Assembly: GCA_022452035.1 (NCBI GenBank)
Contig: JAKURV010000004.1
Span: forward strand, 41,189-105,188
DNA length: 64,000 nucleotides
From: Acidimicrobiales bacterium
GTDB taxonomy: Bacteria; Actinomycetota; Acidimicrobiia; Acidimicrobiales; MedAcidi-G1
Direction: 5' to 3'
Below the pieces are notes generated by a model. The model saw nothing but the letters and a program-made list of their open reading frames with translations, was not told where the DNA came from and ran no database searches. The position numbers and the translations under genes were made by a program. Every line of letters begins with the position of its first letter. Position 1 is the stretch's first letter. Positions 44,461 through 51,779 of this stretch are shown one piece after another.

Positions 44461-45512
44461 CGTCCCAGCGCAGCGCGGACCAGGTCGTGCAGGTGGGGGA
44501 CGGCGTCCTCGGAGTGGACGGTGGCCACGCCGTCGGGACGTTCGATGAGCGGACCGGGGACGTAGCCCCGACTGCGCAGACCCCGTTGGACGGAATCCAA
44601 GATTGAGAAGTCTTCGCTGACCGTGGTCCGCCAGTCCAGGTCGATGATCTCGTCCTGTTCAGCGGTCGGGGTATCGCCGTCGAACCACCACTCGCGGATT
44701 AAGAGGGTGCGGTCCACGGCCAGGGGTACCCACCGGAAGGTGTTGAGCACCTCGCCGGGATAGCACTGGATTGATGACACCGGGAACACGAAGAACGATT
44801 CGTACGGCTGGCCTCCCTCGGCTAGGGCGTACCCGGTGCTGGCCGGCGCTTCGGCGCTGTGGCGGATGGTCTGGCCGCGACCGGTGATGCGGTAGCTGCC
44901 GGGGGACACGACGCCCTTGGTGAACGACTTGTGCACGTTGGGGCAGTGGTAGCACTCGTTGTAGTTCTCGACGGCCAGCTTCCAGTTGGCGCTGACCAGG
45001 TGGGTGCGCCGATGGGTGAGGGTGCGGCCGGCCGCGCTGGGTGCCACGGCCAGCAGCTCGTCCTCGATGTCGGGCACGGTGTCGGACAGGCTGGCTGCGT
45101 CATCGTCCAGGTTGACCCACAGGAAGCCACCGAGCGTGTCTAGCCGGACCGGCGGCACGCAGATCTCGCCGACCGACTCGCCACGGGCGTGCAGCAAGCG
45201 GCCGTCGAGGTCGTAGTTCCAGGCGTGGTACGGGCAGGTCAGGCTGCTGGTGTGGCCGGCATCGTCGGTCAACAGTTCGTGGCCGCGGTGCTGGCACACG
45301 TTGTACATGGCGTGCAGCGAGCCGTCGGCCAGCCGGGTCACCGCCACCCCCTGGTCGCCGACGGTAGCGGTGAGGTAGTCGCCGGGTTCGGTGAGTTGGC
45401 CGATGTGACCGACTAGCTGCCAGGTGCGGGCGAAAATGCGGTCCAGTTCGTCGGCGAACACGACCGGGTCGGTGTACCAGTCGCCGGAGAGAGCTCGGCG
45501 GTGGTCGCTCAA
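44457..45512 (-). CDS. Rieske non-haem iron oxygenase, betaine demethylase-like
   Basis: A 351-residue oxygenase alpha subunit. The Rieske 2Fe-2S site is CQHRGH and, 16 residues later, CPYHAW. The catalytic mononuclear iron site has NYNECYHCPNVHKSF (bridging Asn/Glu, two His). The ENYNECYHC form is typical of glycine-betaine, stachydrine and carnitine-type monooxygenases that remove N-methyl groups, rather than of ring-hydroxylating dioxygenases. The start is TTG 45512, 6 nt after a GAGGAG ribosome-binding site; the longer open frame is unconserved. No oxygenase reductase gene lies within the island; see the FrhB-like gene. Confidence 0.88.
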   Translation of the reverse strand: MSDHRRALSGDWYTDPVVFADELDRIFARTWQLVGHIGQLTEPGDYLTATVGDQGVAVTRLADGSLHAMYNVCQHRGHELLTDDAGHTSSLTCPYHAWNYDLDGRLLHARGESVGEICVPPVRLDTLGGFLWVNLDDDAASLSDTVPDIEDELLAVAPSAAGRTLTHRRTHLVSANWKLAVENYNECYHCPNVHKSFTKGVVSPGSYRITGRGQTIRHSAEAPASTGYALAEGGQPYESFFVFPVSSIQCYPGEVLNTFRWVPLAVDRTLLIREWWFDGDTPTAEQDEIIDLDWRTTVSEDFSILDSVQRGLRSRGYVPGPLIERPDGVATVHSEDAVPHLHDLVRAALGR

Positions 45513-45556
45513 TGGGGGCTCCTCGACGGTGAGAGGGGCGGTACAGCCGGCGCAGG

Positions 45557-46663
45557 CTAGGGCAGGTCGGCTAGGGCGTCCACCAGGTGGTCCATCCGGT
45601 GGGGGAGGTTGATGTCGCTGCGTAGATAGCGCTTTTCGAGACCCCGGAAGGACACCGAGCCGTCCTTGACGATGACGCCTCGTTCGAGCAGGTCTTTGAA
45701 CACCAGTGTGGAGTCGGTGTCGGGGTCGAGAATTTCGATGAGCATGAAGTTGGAGCGGGTGCCGGGTACCAGCCGGAAGCGGTCCAGTTCGGCGAAGCGG
45801 GCGGTGGCGTGGGCTTTGCCCTCGAGGATGGCGGTAATGGTGCGGTCGACGTGCTCGTCGTCGGTCAGGGCGGCGATCCCGCCGGCGATCTGGAGTCGGC
45901 CCACGTTCCAGGTGGGCTTGACGGCCAGCAGCGGCGGGATCAGGTTGGGGTGGGCCACACCAAAACCGAGTCGCAGCCCGGCCAGGCCGAACGCCTTGGA
46001 GAAGGTGCGCAGCACGATGAGGTTGTCGTATTCGGCAGCCAGGTGGATGTAGCCGGGCGTGTCCGAGTAGTGCACGTATGCCTCGTCGAGGGCCACCAGG
46101 GCGTGGGGGGCGGCCTCGACGATGCGGCGTACGTCGGCCTCTTCGAGCCAGGTGCCCGACGGCGAGTGGGGGTTGGTGACGAACACGATGCGGGTGTCGG
46201 GTCCGATGGCGTCGATGTAGGCGTCGACCTCGCAGGTCATGGTGGGTGTGTCGATGTACACCGGCTGGCGGCCTTCGGCTTCGGCGAACAGGTGGTATAT
46301 CGGAAAGCACGGCCGGGTCATGAGCACCTGGCCGCCTGGTTCGGCGAACGCCCGGATGATGAGGGCGATGACTTCGGTTTCGCCGGAGCCGCACACGAAG
46401 TTTTCGGGGGCGTAGCCGTATTTGGCGGCCAGAGCCTCGCGCAGCGGTTCGGCCGTCCACGGCGAGTACATGTGGACGTTGTCCAACTCGGCGGTGATTG
46501 AGGCCACGGCCTTAGGGGAGGGGCCGAACGGGTTTTCGGCTGAGCCCAGCTTGGCGACCTCGTCGGCGGGGATCCCGTAGTGGGCGGTCACCCAGTCGGC
46601 GGGTAGTCCGGGCACGTAGAACTCGGGGTTTTTCAGGTTGGGGTTGGCCAGGTGGAGGTCCAT
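45557..46663 (-). CDS. HisC-like class I/II PLP aminotransferase
   Basis: A 368-residue fold-type I aminotransferase of the histidinol-phosphate aminotransferase group. The substrate/phosphate-cup region is SAENPFGPSPKA, NPHSPSGTW holds the PLP-contacting Asn, DEAYVHY the Asp and Tyr, and RTFSKAFGLAGLRLGF the Schiff-base Lys. Out of a his operon and inside a catabolic cluster, it probably transaminates an amino acid product of demethylation. It starts 4 bp after rpiR and ends 44 bp before the Rieske gene. Confidence 0.87.
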   Translation of the reverse strand: MDLHLANPNLKNPEFYVPGLPADWVTAHYGIPADEVAKLGSAENPFGPSPKAVASITAELDNVHMYSPWTAEPLREALAAKYGYAPENFVCGSGETEVIALIIRAFAEPGGQVLMTRPCFPIYHLFAEAEGRQPVYIDTPTMTCEVDAYIDAIGPDTRIVFVTNPHSPSGTWLEEADVRRIVEAAPHALVALDEAYVHYSDTPGYIHLAAEYDNLIVLRTFSKAFGLAGLRLGFGVAHPNLIPPLLAVKPTWNVGRLQIAGGIAALTDDEHVDRTITAILEGKAHATARFAELDRFRLVPGTRSNFMLIEILDPDTDSTLVFKDLLERGVIVKDGSVSFRGLEKRYLRSDINLPHRMDHLVDALADLP

Positions 46664-46667
46664 AGGG

Positions 46668-47567
46668 TCACTCCTCGACGTACACGCCGGCTGCGCGTCG
46701 GTGCTGGTGGAACTGATCGATGGCTTCGGCGGCCTCGGTGCGGCTGTCGGCCACCATGAACGCCAGCAGGGTCTCGAGCAGGGCGACGACGCCCAGCACG
46801 CTGGCGAAGAACAGCGGGGTCTCGGCGGGGGTGGTGAACACGTGGTCGGCGTCGAGGGCCGGCGGTGCGGTGCGACTGTCGGTGACGGTCACCACGGTGA
46901 TGTCGCGTGCACGGGCCAGGCGGGTGGCTTCGACGATCTCGGCCCGGTACGGGGCGAAGGTCATGGCGATAAGCACGTCGCCGGCGCCCATGCGGCCGAT
47001 GTCGTCGATGGGCAGGCCCTCGTTGGTGGGGAGGGCCCACAGCCCGGGGACGGCCATGGAGCCGACATAGCAGAAGTGGCGGGCTAGGGGCAGCAGGGCG
47101 CCGACGCCGAAGACCCCGGTGCGGGGGGCGGCGAGGATGGTGTCGGCCACCGTCTGGAGTTCGACGGTGTCGAGGTCTTCGAACACCTGCTCGACGATCC
47201 CCAGGTTGGATGAGGCCAGATCGGCCAGCAGGTCGCCGTGGTGCTCGGCGCCGGCCAGGGTCTGGAGCCAGCGGGCCTTGTCGGGGAACGAGGTTCCGGG
47301 GGCGGTGACCTCGTGACGGAACGGATCGCGTAGGTCTTCGTAGCCGTCAAAGCCGACGGCCCGGGCCAGGCGGACCAGGGTGTTGGGCTTGACGCCGGCC
47401 GCTTCGGCCAGCTGGCGCATCGAGAGCACGGCGACCTGTTCGGGGCGGTCGAGCATGTGGCGGGCCGCCTGGCGGACCTGGGGGGTGAGGTCGTTGTAGG
47501 CGTCGGCCAGCCGGTCCAGCAACTCGTTTGACGACAGCGGTGCGGGGGCCATGGACGTCGCGTTCAT
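46668..47567 (-). CDS. MurR/RpiR-family transcriptional regulator
   Basis: A 299-residue repressor or activator with an N-terminal HTH (VLSMRQLAEAAGVKPNTLVRLARAVGFDGYEDLRDPF) and a C-terminal SIS sugar-isomerase-like sensor domain (about residues 130-265). The SIS fold usually binds a phosphorylated sugar, but members near betaine and amino acid catabolic genes are known. It is the first gene of the minus-strand operon. A palindrome lies 4 nt before its ATG, so it probably autoregulates and also controls the divergent demethylase gene. Confidence 0.9.
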   Translation of the reverse strand: MNATSMAPAPLSSNELLDRLADAYNDLTPQVRQAARHMLDRPEQVAVLSMRQLAEAAGVKPNTLVRLARAVGFDGYEDLRDPFRHEVTAPGTSFPDKARWLQTLAGAEHHGDLLADLASSNLGIVEQVFEDLDTVELQTVADTILAAPRTGVFGVGALLPLARHFCYVGSMAVPGLWALPTNEGLPIDDIGRMGAGDVLIAMTFAPYRAEIVEATRLARARDITVVTVTDSRTAPPALDADHVFTTPAETPLFFASVLGVVALLETLLAFMVADSRTEAAEAIDQFHQHRRAAGVYVEE

Positions 47568-47571
47568 GATC

Positions 47572-47583
47572 GTACAAGTGTAC
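47572..47583. promoter_or_regulatory. Palindrome GTACAAGTGTAC, probable RpiR operator 1
   Basis: A near-perfect dyad (GTACA-AG-TGTAC) just upstream of rpiR, in an A+T-rich island of sequence. Confidence 0.7.
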
Positions 47584-47601
47584 CATTATTGAAATAAAAT
47601 C

Positions 47602-47613
47602 GGACAAATGTCC
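47602..47613. promoter_or_regulatory. Palindrome GGACAAATGTCC, probable RpiR operator 2
   Basis: Dyad GGACA-AA-TGTCC sharing the core nGnACAAnTGTnC with operator 1; centres are 30 bp apart, close to three helical turns. It lies 34 bp before the divergent demethylase ATG. Confidence 0.7.
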
Positions 47614-47647
47614 GCTATCTCGTTAGTCGTTTCGTGGGAGTCCCCTC

Positions 47648-50071
47648 ATGTCCATGCCCGATCACACCCGGGTCGTCGTCGTCGGTGGTGGCATCGTCGG
47701 TGCCAGTGTCCTTTACCACCTCGTCGAGGAGGGGTGGACCGATGCCCTACTCATCGAGAAGGCCGAGTTCACGTCCGGCTCCACGTGGCACGCCGCCGGC
47801 CAGGTCACCCACTCAGTGTCCAGTTACACGCTGGCCTTCATGCGCAAGTACGCCACTGAGCTCTACGCAGCGCTCGAGGCCGAGACCGGGGTGGCTACCT
47901 CGTGGCACGAATCAGGCTCCTTCCGGGTGGCCTACGAGCCCATCGAGGTCGACTGGTTGAAGGGCCAACTGGGGGTCGGCGCCTACGCCGGGCTCGAGAT
48001 GGACTGGGTGGGCCCCGAAGTGGTCGCCGAGCACCACCCCCTCTACGACGTGTCGAACGTCGTGGGCGCCATCTGGACGCCCCGGGACGGCCATGTCGAC
48101 CCGTCAGGCGCCACCAACGCCATGCTCACCGGGGCCCGCAACCGGGGTGCCTCCACCTCTCGCCGCAACCGGGTGCTCGAGATCAACCGACGCCCGGACG
48201 GCGACTGGGACGTCGTAACCGAACAGGGCACCGTCACCTGCGAGCACGTGGTCAACGCCGCCGGCTGCTACGCCGACCGGGTGGCCCGCATGGTCGGCCT
48301 GCGGGTGCCGATGGCCAACGCCCTTCACGCCTATGTCATCACCGAGCCGGTGCCTGAGATCACCGCCCTTGACCGTGAGCTGCCGGTCATGCGCGACGAC
48401 TACCTCTCGGGATACATCCGCCAGGAACAGGAGTCGGGCCTCATCGGCATCTACGAGCAGGTCGGAGCCGAGGCGGCCTGGAATGACCAGCCGGGGTGGG
48501 AACTCGAGAACCCGCTGTTCCCGATCGACTACGACATCATCGGCGACCGGCTCATGCGGGCCTTCGAGTGCATGCCGTGCCTCGAGCCCCGAGGCATCAA
48601 GCAGACCATCCGAGGGGCCATCACCCACACCCCGGACGGCGAGGCCATGCTCGGCATGTCGGGCATCCCCAACTTCTGGATGGCTTGCGGCGCCCAGGTC
48701 GGCCTGGCAGACGGCCCCGGGCTGGGCCGGGAGCTAGCCCGCTGGATGGTGCATGGCGAGACGGTTCTCAGCGTGCGGAGCTACGACCCGCGCCGGTTCG
48801 GGTTCGTGCCCGACGGCGACTACGGGCGGGAGAAGGGCGTCGAGGACTACATGTACCGGCACCAGACGCCGGTGCCGGGCCTCGAGCACCCTCATCTCCG
48901 CCCCTTGAAGGCCACGCCGGCCTACGAACGCCAGGCTGAGCTGGGCGCCGTGTTCACCCAGGTGTACGGCTGGGAGCGCCCTAAGTGGTATCCGGGGGCC
49001 GCCGGACTACCCGTCGAGGACGATGTCGGGTTCCGGCACGTGCGCTGGTTTGAGCCGGTGCGGGAGGAGGTTCGGGCCGTGCGGGAGGGGGTCGCGCTGC
49101 TCGACATGACAGCGTTCGCCAAGTTCGACCTGATGGGTCCGGACGCCTTCGAGGTACTGGACGGGCTGTGCGCCAACCGGCTCCCGAAGGTAGGCCGCAT
49201 CGGCCTCAACTACTTCCTCACCCCAACCGGACGGGTCGAGAGCGAGATGACGGTGACCCGCTTGGCCGACGACCACTTCTACCTCGTGTCGGCTGCGGTG
49301 GGGGAGCTAAAGGACCGCGAGTACATGACCACCCACTGGCCGACCGGGCTCGACGCCATCCTGACCACAGTGTCCGAGGCCTTCGGTGTGCTGTCGGTGG
49401 TCGGGCCGTCGGCCCGCGACCTGCTGGCTCGATGCACCGCTACTGACGTGTCCAACAGGGCCTTCCCGTGGCTGACCGCTCAGCAGATCATCGTGTGCGG
49501 GGTGGAGGTGCGGGCCCTGCGGGTGGGCTTTGTCGGCGAGTTGGGCTGGGAGCTTCATGCCCCGCTGGCCGACATGGGCACCCTGTATGACGGTCTGTGG
49601 GCCGCTGGTACCGACATCGGGGTCGCCAACGCCGGCCACCACGCTGTCAACTGCCTGCGCATGGAGAAGGGCTACCGCACCTCGCGGGACATGACCCACG
49701 ACGTCGACCCTGTCGAGGCCGGCCTCGGGTTCTTTATCAAGCGTGACAAGGGAGACTTCGTCGGCCGGGACGCCCTGCTAGCCCGCGACGAGCAGTCCCG
49801 CCGCTGGGCGTCGGCATACCTGGAGGTCGAGTGCGACATCGCCGAGTGCATCGGCGGTGAAGGGGTGTTTCGTGGCGACCGGGCCGTGGGCCTCACCTCG
49901 TCAGGCGGTTACGGCTACACCACCGGCAGGGTGTACGCCTTCGCCTTCGTGTCACCCGACGACGCTGTGCCTGGCACCGACCTGGAGGTCATGATTCTTG
50001 GCGACCGGTACCCGGCCCGGGTGCTCGCCGAGGCCGCCTACGATCCCGGAAACGAACGGCTCCGGAGCTAG
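47648..50071 (+). CDS. GcvT-fused FAD-dependent demethylase (dimethylglycine/sarcosine dehydrogenase family)
   Basis: An 807-residue two-domain enzyme. The N-terminal DAO domain has the FAD motif VVVGGGIVGAS (residues about 9-19), EFTSGSTWHAAGQ typical of covalent or tightly bound FAD in DMGDH-type proteins, and WMACGAQVGLADGPG before the FAO_M middle region. The C-terminal half is a GcvT-like aminomethyltransferase domain (about residues 430-800, with NLLE-type GLNYFLTPTGRVESE and GELGWELH) that transfers the released one-carbon unit to tetrahydrofolate. It acts after the Rieske enzyme in betaine-type degradation. It is divergent from rpiR, sharing its operator region. Confidence 0.92.
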   Translation: MSMPDHTRVVVVGGGIVGASVLYHLVEEGWTDALLIEKAEFTSGSTWHAAGQVTHSVSSYTLAFMRKYATELYAALEAETGVATSWHESGSFRVAYEPIEVDWLKGQLGVGAYAGLEMDWVGPEVVAEHHPLYDVSNVVGAIWTPRDGHVDPSGATNAMLTGARNRGASTSRRNRVLEINRRPDGDWDVVTEQGTVTCEHVVNAAGCYADRVARMVGLRVPMANALHAYVITEPVPEITALDRELPVMRDDYLSGYIRQEQESGLIGIYEQVGAEAAWNDQPGWELENPLFPIDYDIIGDRLMRAFECMPCLEPRGIKQTIRGAITHTPDGEAMLGMSGIPNFWMACGAQVGLADGPGLGRELARWMVHGETVLSVRSYDPRRFGFVPDGDYGREKGVEDYMYRHQTPVPGLEHPHLRPLKATPAYERQAELGAVFTQVYGWERPKWYPGAAGLPVEDDVGFRHVRWFEPVREEVRAVREGVALLDMTAFAKFDLMGPDAFEVLDGLCANRLPKVGRIGLNYFLTPTGRVESEMTVTRLADDHFYLVSAAVGELKDREYMTTHWPTGLDAILTTVSEAFGVLSVVGPSARDLLARCTATDVSNRAFPWLTAQQIIVCGVEVRALRVGFVGELGWELHAPLADMGTLYDGLWAAGTDIGVANAGHHAVNCLRMEKGYRTSRDMTHDVDPVEAGLGFFIKRDKGDFVGRDALLARDEQSRRWASAYLEVECDIAECIGGEGVFRGDRAVGLTSSGGYGYTTGRVYAFAFVSPDDAVPGTDLEVMILGDRYPARVLAEAAYDPGNERLRS

Positions 50072-50149
50072 GGGCGGATCGGCCCGGAATCGGCCGGCTC
50101 CAGAGTTGGGGATAGTTCAGGCCGGGGTGAGACGACCAGGGGGTGTGAT

Positions 50150-51262
50150 TTGAGGATCACCCGGATCACGATGTGGGGGCTGGACCTTCCCCTGAAGCGG
50201 CCTTACTCGCTATCGGGCGGGCGACTCCACTTCGAGCGCCTTGACTCCACCATCTTGCGGCTTGACACCGACGAGGGGCTCGTCGGCTGGGGCGAAGGAT
50301 GTCCATGGGGGTCCACCTACCTGCCGGCCTTCGCCGGTGGAATCCGAGCCGGCGTGGCTGAACTGGCTCCCACCGTTCTAGGACTAGACCCCCGTCGTAC
50401 CGACGTCGTCTACAGAGCCATGGACCTGGCTCTACCCGGTCACGGCTACGTGAAGTCCGCCATCGACATGGCCTGCTGGGATCTTGCCGCCCAGGCGGCT
50501 GGCCTCCCGCTCTGTGATCTGCTGGGCGGGAGGACAGATGGCTCAGTGCGGCTCCACTCGTCCATACCATCAGGCACCCCCGACGAACTCCTGGCCGAGA
50601 TCGACTTGGCTAGGGCCGAGGGCTACACATTTCACTCGGCCAAGATCGGCGCCGATGTAGAAGCTGACGTTGAACGCATACGGACCCTCGACGCAGCCAT
50701 GGTCCCAGGCGAGGAACTCACTTTTGACGTCAATCGCTCCTGGACTCCCGCCGAGGCAATCACCGCGCTGAACACCACCCGGGAGATTCTCCGAGTGGTG
50801 GAGCAGCCCTGCGAGACCTACGGGCAACATCTGGCAGTGCGGGCCGCGGTCGGCCAGCCCCTGGCTATCGACGAGTCGCTCGTCACCGTCGATGACATGA
50901 TCCGGGCGGTCGGCGACCGGGCCTGCGAGGTGGTCGGTCTGAAGGTCGGCAGAGTGGGAGGGATCACTCCGGCCCGTCGCATCCGGGACGTGGCGGCGGC
51001 AGCGGGGATCCGGATGAACATCGAGGACACCGGGGGTACCGCCCTATCGGCCAGCGCGACGGTACATCTGGCCCAGGCGACTCCTGAGCCGTTGCGTCGG
51101 GCCACCTGGCTGTGTGTCGGCCACCTGACTGACAACCCGGTGGAGGGAGGTGTGGCCAACGACGGGGGTACGGCTACCGCCCCGGACTCCCCAGGCATCG
51201 GTGCGGTTCCCGACCAGGCCGCGCTCGGCCAATCGCTGGCCATCTTTGAGGCCGACCGGTGA
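50150..51262 (+). CDS. Enolase-superfamily (MLE/mandelate racemase) enzyme, hydroxyproline-betaine epimerase or cis-3-hydroxyproline dehydratase-like
   Basis: A 370-residue two-domain enzyme of the muconate lactonising subgroup. Metal ligands are the Asp in FDVN, the Glu in VEQP and the Asp in IDES. The catalytic Lys of the last barrel strands is present in LKVGRVGG. The usual KxK motif reads SAK, keeping only the second Lys. The N-terminal pattern (LPLKRPYSLSGGR, STILRLDTDEGLVGWGE) and VKSAIDMACWDLAAQAAG place it near enzymes acting on proline betaines and hydroxyprolines. TTG 50150 follows a GGGG site by 6 nt. It is the second gene after the demethylase, 78 bp downstream. Confidence 0.82.
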   Translation: MRITRITMWGLDLPLKRPYSLSGGRLHFERLDSTILRLDTDEGLVGWGEGCPWGSTYLPAFAGGIRAGVAELAPTVLGLDPRRTDVVYRAMDLALPGHGYVKSAIDMACWDLAAQAAGLPLCDLLGGRTDGSVRLHSSIPSGTPDELLAEIDLARAEGYTFHSAKIGADVEADVERIRTLDAAMVPGEELTFDVNRSWTPAEAITALNTTREILRVVEQPCETYGQHLAVRAAVGQPLAIDESLVTVDDMIRAVGDRACEVVGLKVGRVGGITPARRIRDVAAAAGIRMNIEDTGGTALSASATVHLAQATPEPLRRATWLCVGHLTDNPVEGGVANDGGTATAPDSPGIGAVPDQAALGQSLAIFEADR

Positions 51263-51317
51263 ATAGCCCCCTCGGTCACCTACTCGGATGGGACCGAAGA
51301 ACTGTTTCACCTAGGCA

Positions 51318-51340
51318 TTCGTTGCACACTTCGTTGCACA
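51318..51340. repeat. Tandem 11-bp repeats TTCGTTGCACA
   Basis: Two perfect copies, period 12 bp, inside the non-coding right end of the island; possible integrase arm-type site. Confidence 0.75.
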
Positions 51341-51528
51341 GAATGCACATCACCACACGGACACAGGCGTATCCGTCAGACACACATCGTTGAATCCACG
51401 GGCGCTAGCGGTCCAGACGGACACTCCGGACAGATTTCTGTGATCTACCGGACCAGTGGCAGTTGGCGAATGTCGCCTACCCCCTCTTTCTCAGACAGGG
51501 TCGAGTTAACGATGGGGTAGGGGCTTGT

Positions 51529-51553
51529 GCGTTGCTCCCAGCGTTGCTCCCAG
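51529..51553. repeat. Tandem 12-bp repeats GCGTTGCTCCCA
   Basis: Two perfect copies, period 12 bp, 55 bp from the tRNA-Ala end, sharing CGTTGC with the pair at 51318-51340. Confidence 0.75.
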
Positions 51554-51580
51554 AGAGTGTTTGTACTGAAAACGAGAGCA

Positions 51581-51601
51581 CCGCAGGTCGTTGACCTGCG
51601 G
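51581..51601 (-). terminator. Probable tRNA-Ala terminator hairpin
   Basis: A perfect 9-bp stem CCGCAGGTC / GACCTGCGG with a 3-nt loop, 8 bp beyond the tRNA 3' end; read on the minus strand, a TTTT run follows about 10 nt later. Confidence 0.65.
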
Positions 51602-51605
51602 CGTC

Positions 51606-51650
51606 AAGTGGAGCTAGAGGGAATTGAACCCTCGACCTCTTCCATGCCAT
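51606..51650. repeat. Right attachment-site repeat inside tRNA-Ala
   Basis: The same 45 bp as 40078-40122, covering the tRNA-Ala 3' end, T-arm, variable region and the 3' part of the anticodon arm through the anticodon. Confidence 0.9.
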
Positions 51651-51681
51651 GGAAGCGCTCTGCCAACTGAGCTATAGCCCC
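51609..51681 (-). tRNA. tRNA-Ala(GGC)
   Basis: A 73-nt cloverleaf on the minus strand. Acceptor GGGGCTA pairs with TAGCTCC, discriminator A, D-arm GCTCAGTTGGCAGAGC, and anticodon stem CTTCC/GGAAG with loop ATGGCAT, so the anticodon is GGC. The T-arm is GAGGG-TTCAATT-CCCTC. CCA is not encoded beyond the final CCA-like TCCA. A TAGATT box lies upstream at 51693-51698 (minus strand). The gene is intact and serves as the island's attachment site. Confidence 0.96.
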
Positions 51682-51765
51682 GGGGAGCCGACAATCTACC
51701 AGCGGCCCATTGGGACTCGACTCGGCCATCGGGTATCCGGGCACCGGACTACAGCGCCCCCGTCG

Positions 51766-51771
51766 TAGCCT
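51766..51771 (+). promoter_or_regulatory. -10 box TAGCCT for leuS
   Basis: TAGCCT ends 8 nt before the leuS ATG, in the recurring CGTAGCCT context. Confidence 0.6.
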
Positions 51772-51779
51772 CAACGGCG

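Larger units (their letters stand above)
51263..51608. other. Non-coding right end of the island with 12-bp-period repeats
   Basis: No gene. It holds TTCGTTGCACA twice (51318-51328, 51330-51340) and GCGTTGCTCCCAG twice (51529-51541, 51541-51553), all sharing CGTTGC at a 12-bp period, plus a palindrome at 51581-51601. The layout resembles integrase arm and core binding regions beside an att site. Confidence 0.7.
40078..51650. mobile_element. tRNA-Ala-inserted genomic island carrying a catabolic gene cluster
   Basis: About 11.5 kb lies between two perfect 45-bp direct repeats, one being the 3' part of an intact tRNA-Ala(GGC) gene. The cargo is nine metabolic and regulatory genes in two divergent units. 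No recombinase, transfer or replication gene is visible, so the element is either immobile now, or moved by an integrase encoded elsewhere. The right end carries 12-bp-period repeats containing CGTTGC that resemble integrase arm sites. The left end carries a second tRNA fragment, of tRNA-Pro type, hinting at more than one integration event. Confidence 0.8.

Noticed and set aside
44457..46460. A single 667-residue protein joining a long Pro/Arg-rich N-terminus to the Rieske domain
   Set aside because: The N-terminal part is an alternative reading of the aminotransferase gene; GAGGAG followed by TTG at 45512 gives a normal-length Rieske protein.
51263..51608. Degraded integrase gene at the island's right end
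   Set aside because: No frame gives the RHRY tyrosine-recombinase motifs or a serine-recombinase catalytic domain; only short repeats and a hairpin are visible.
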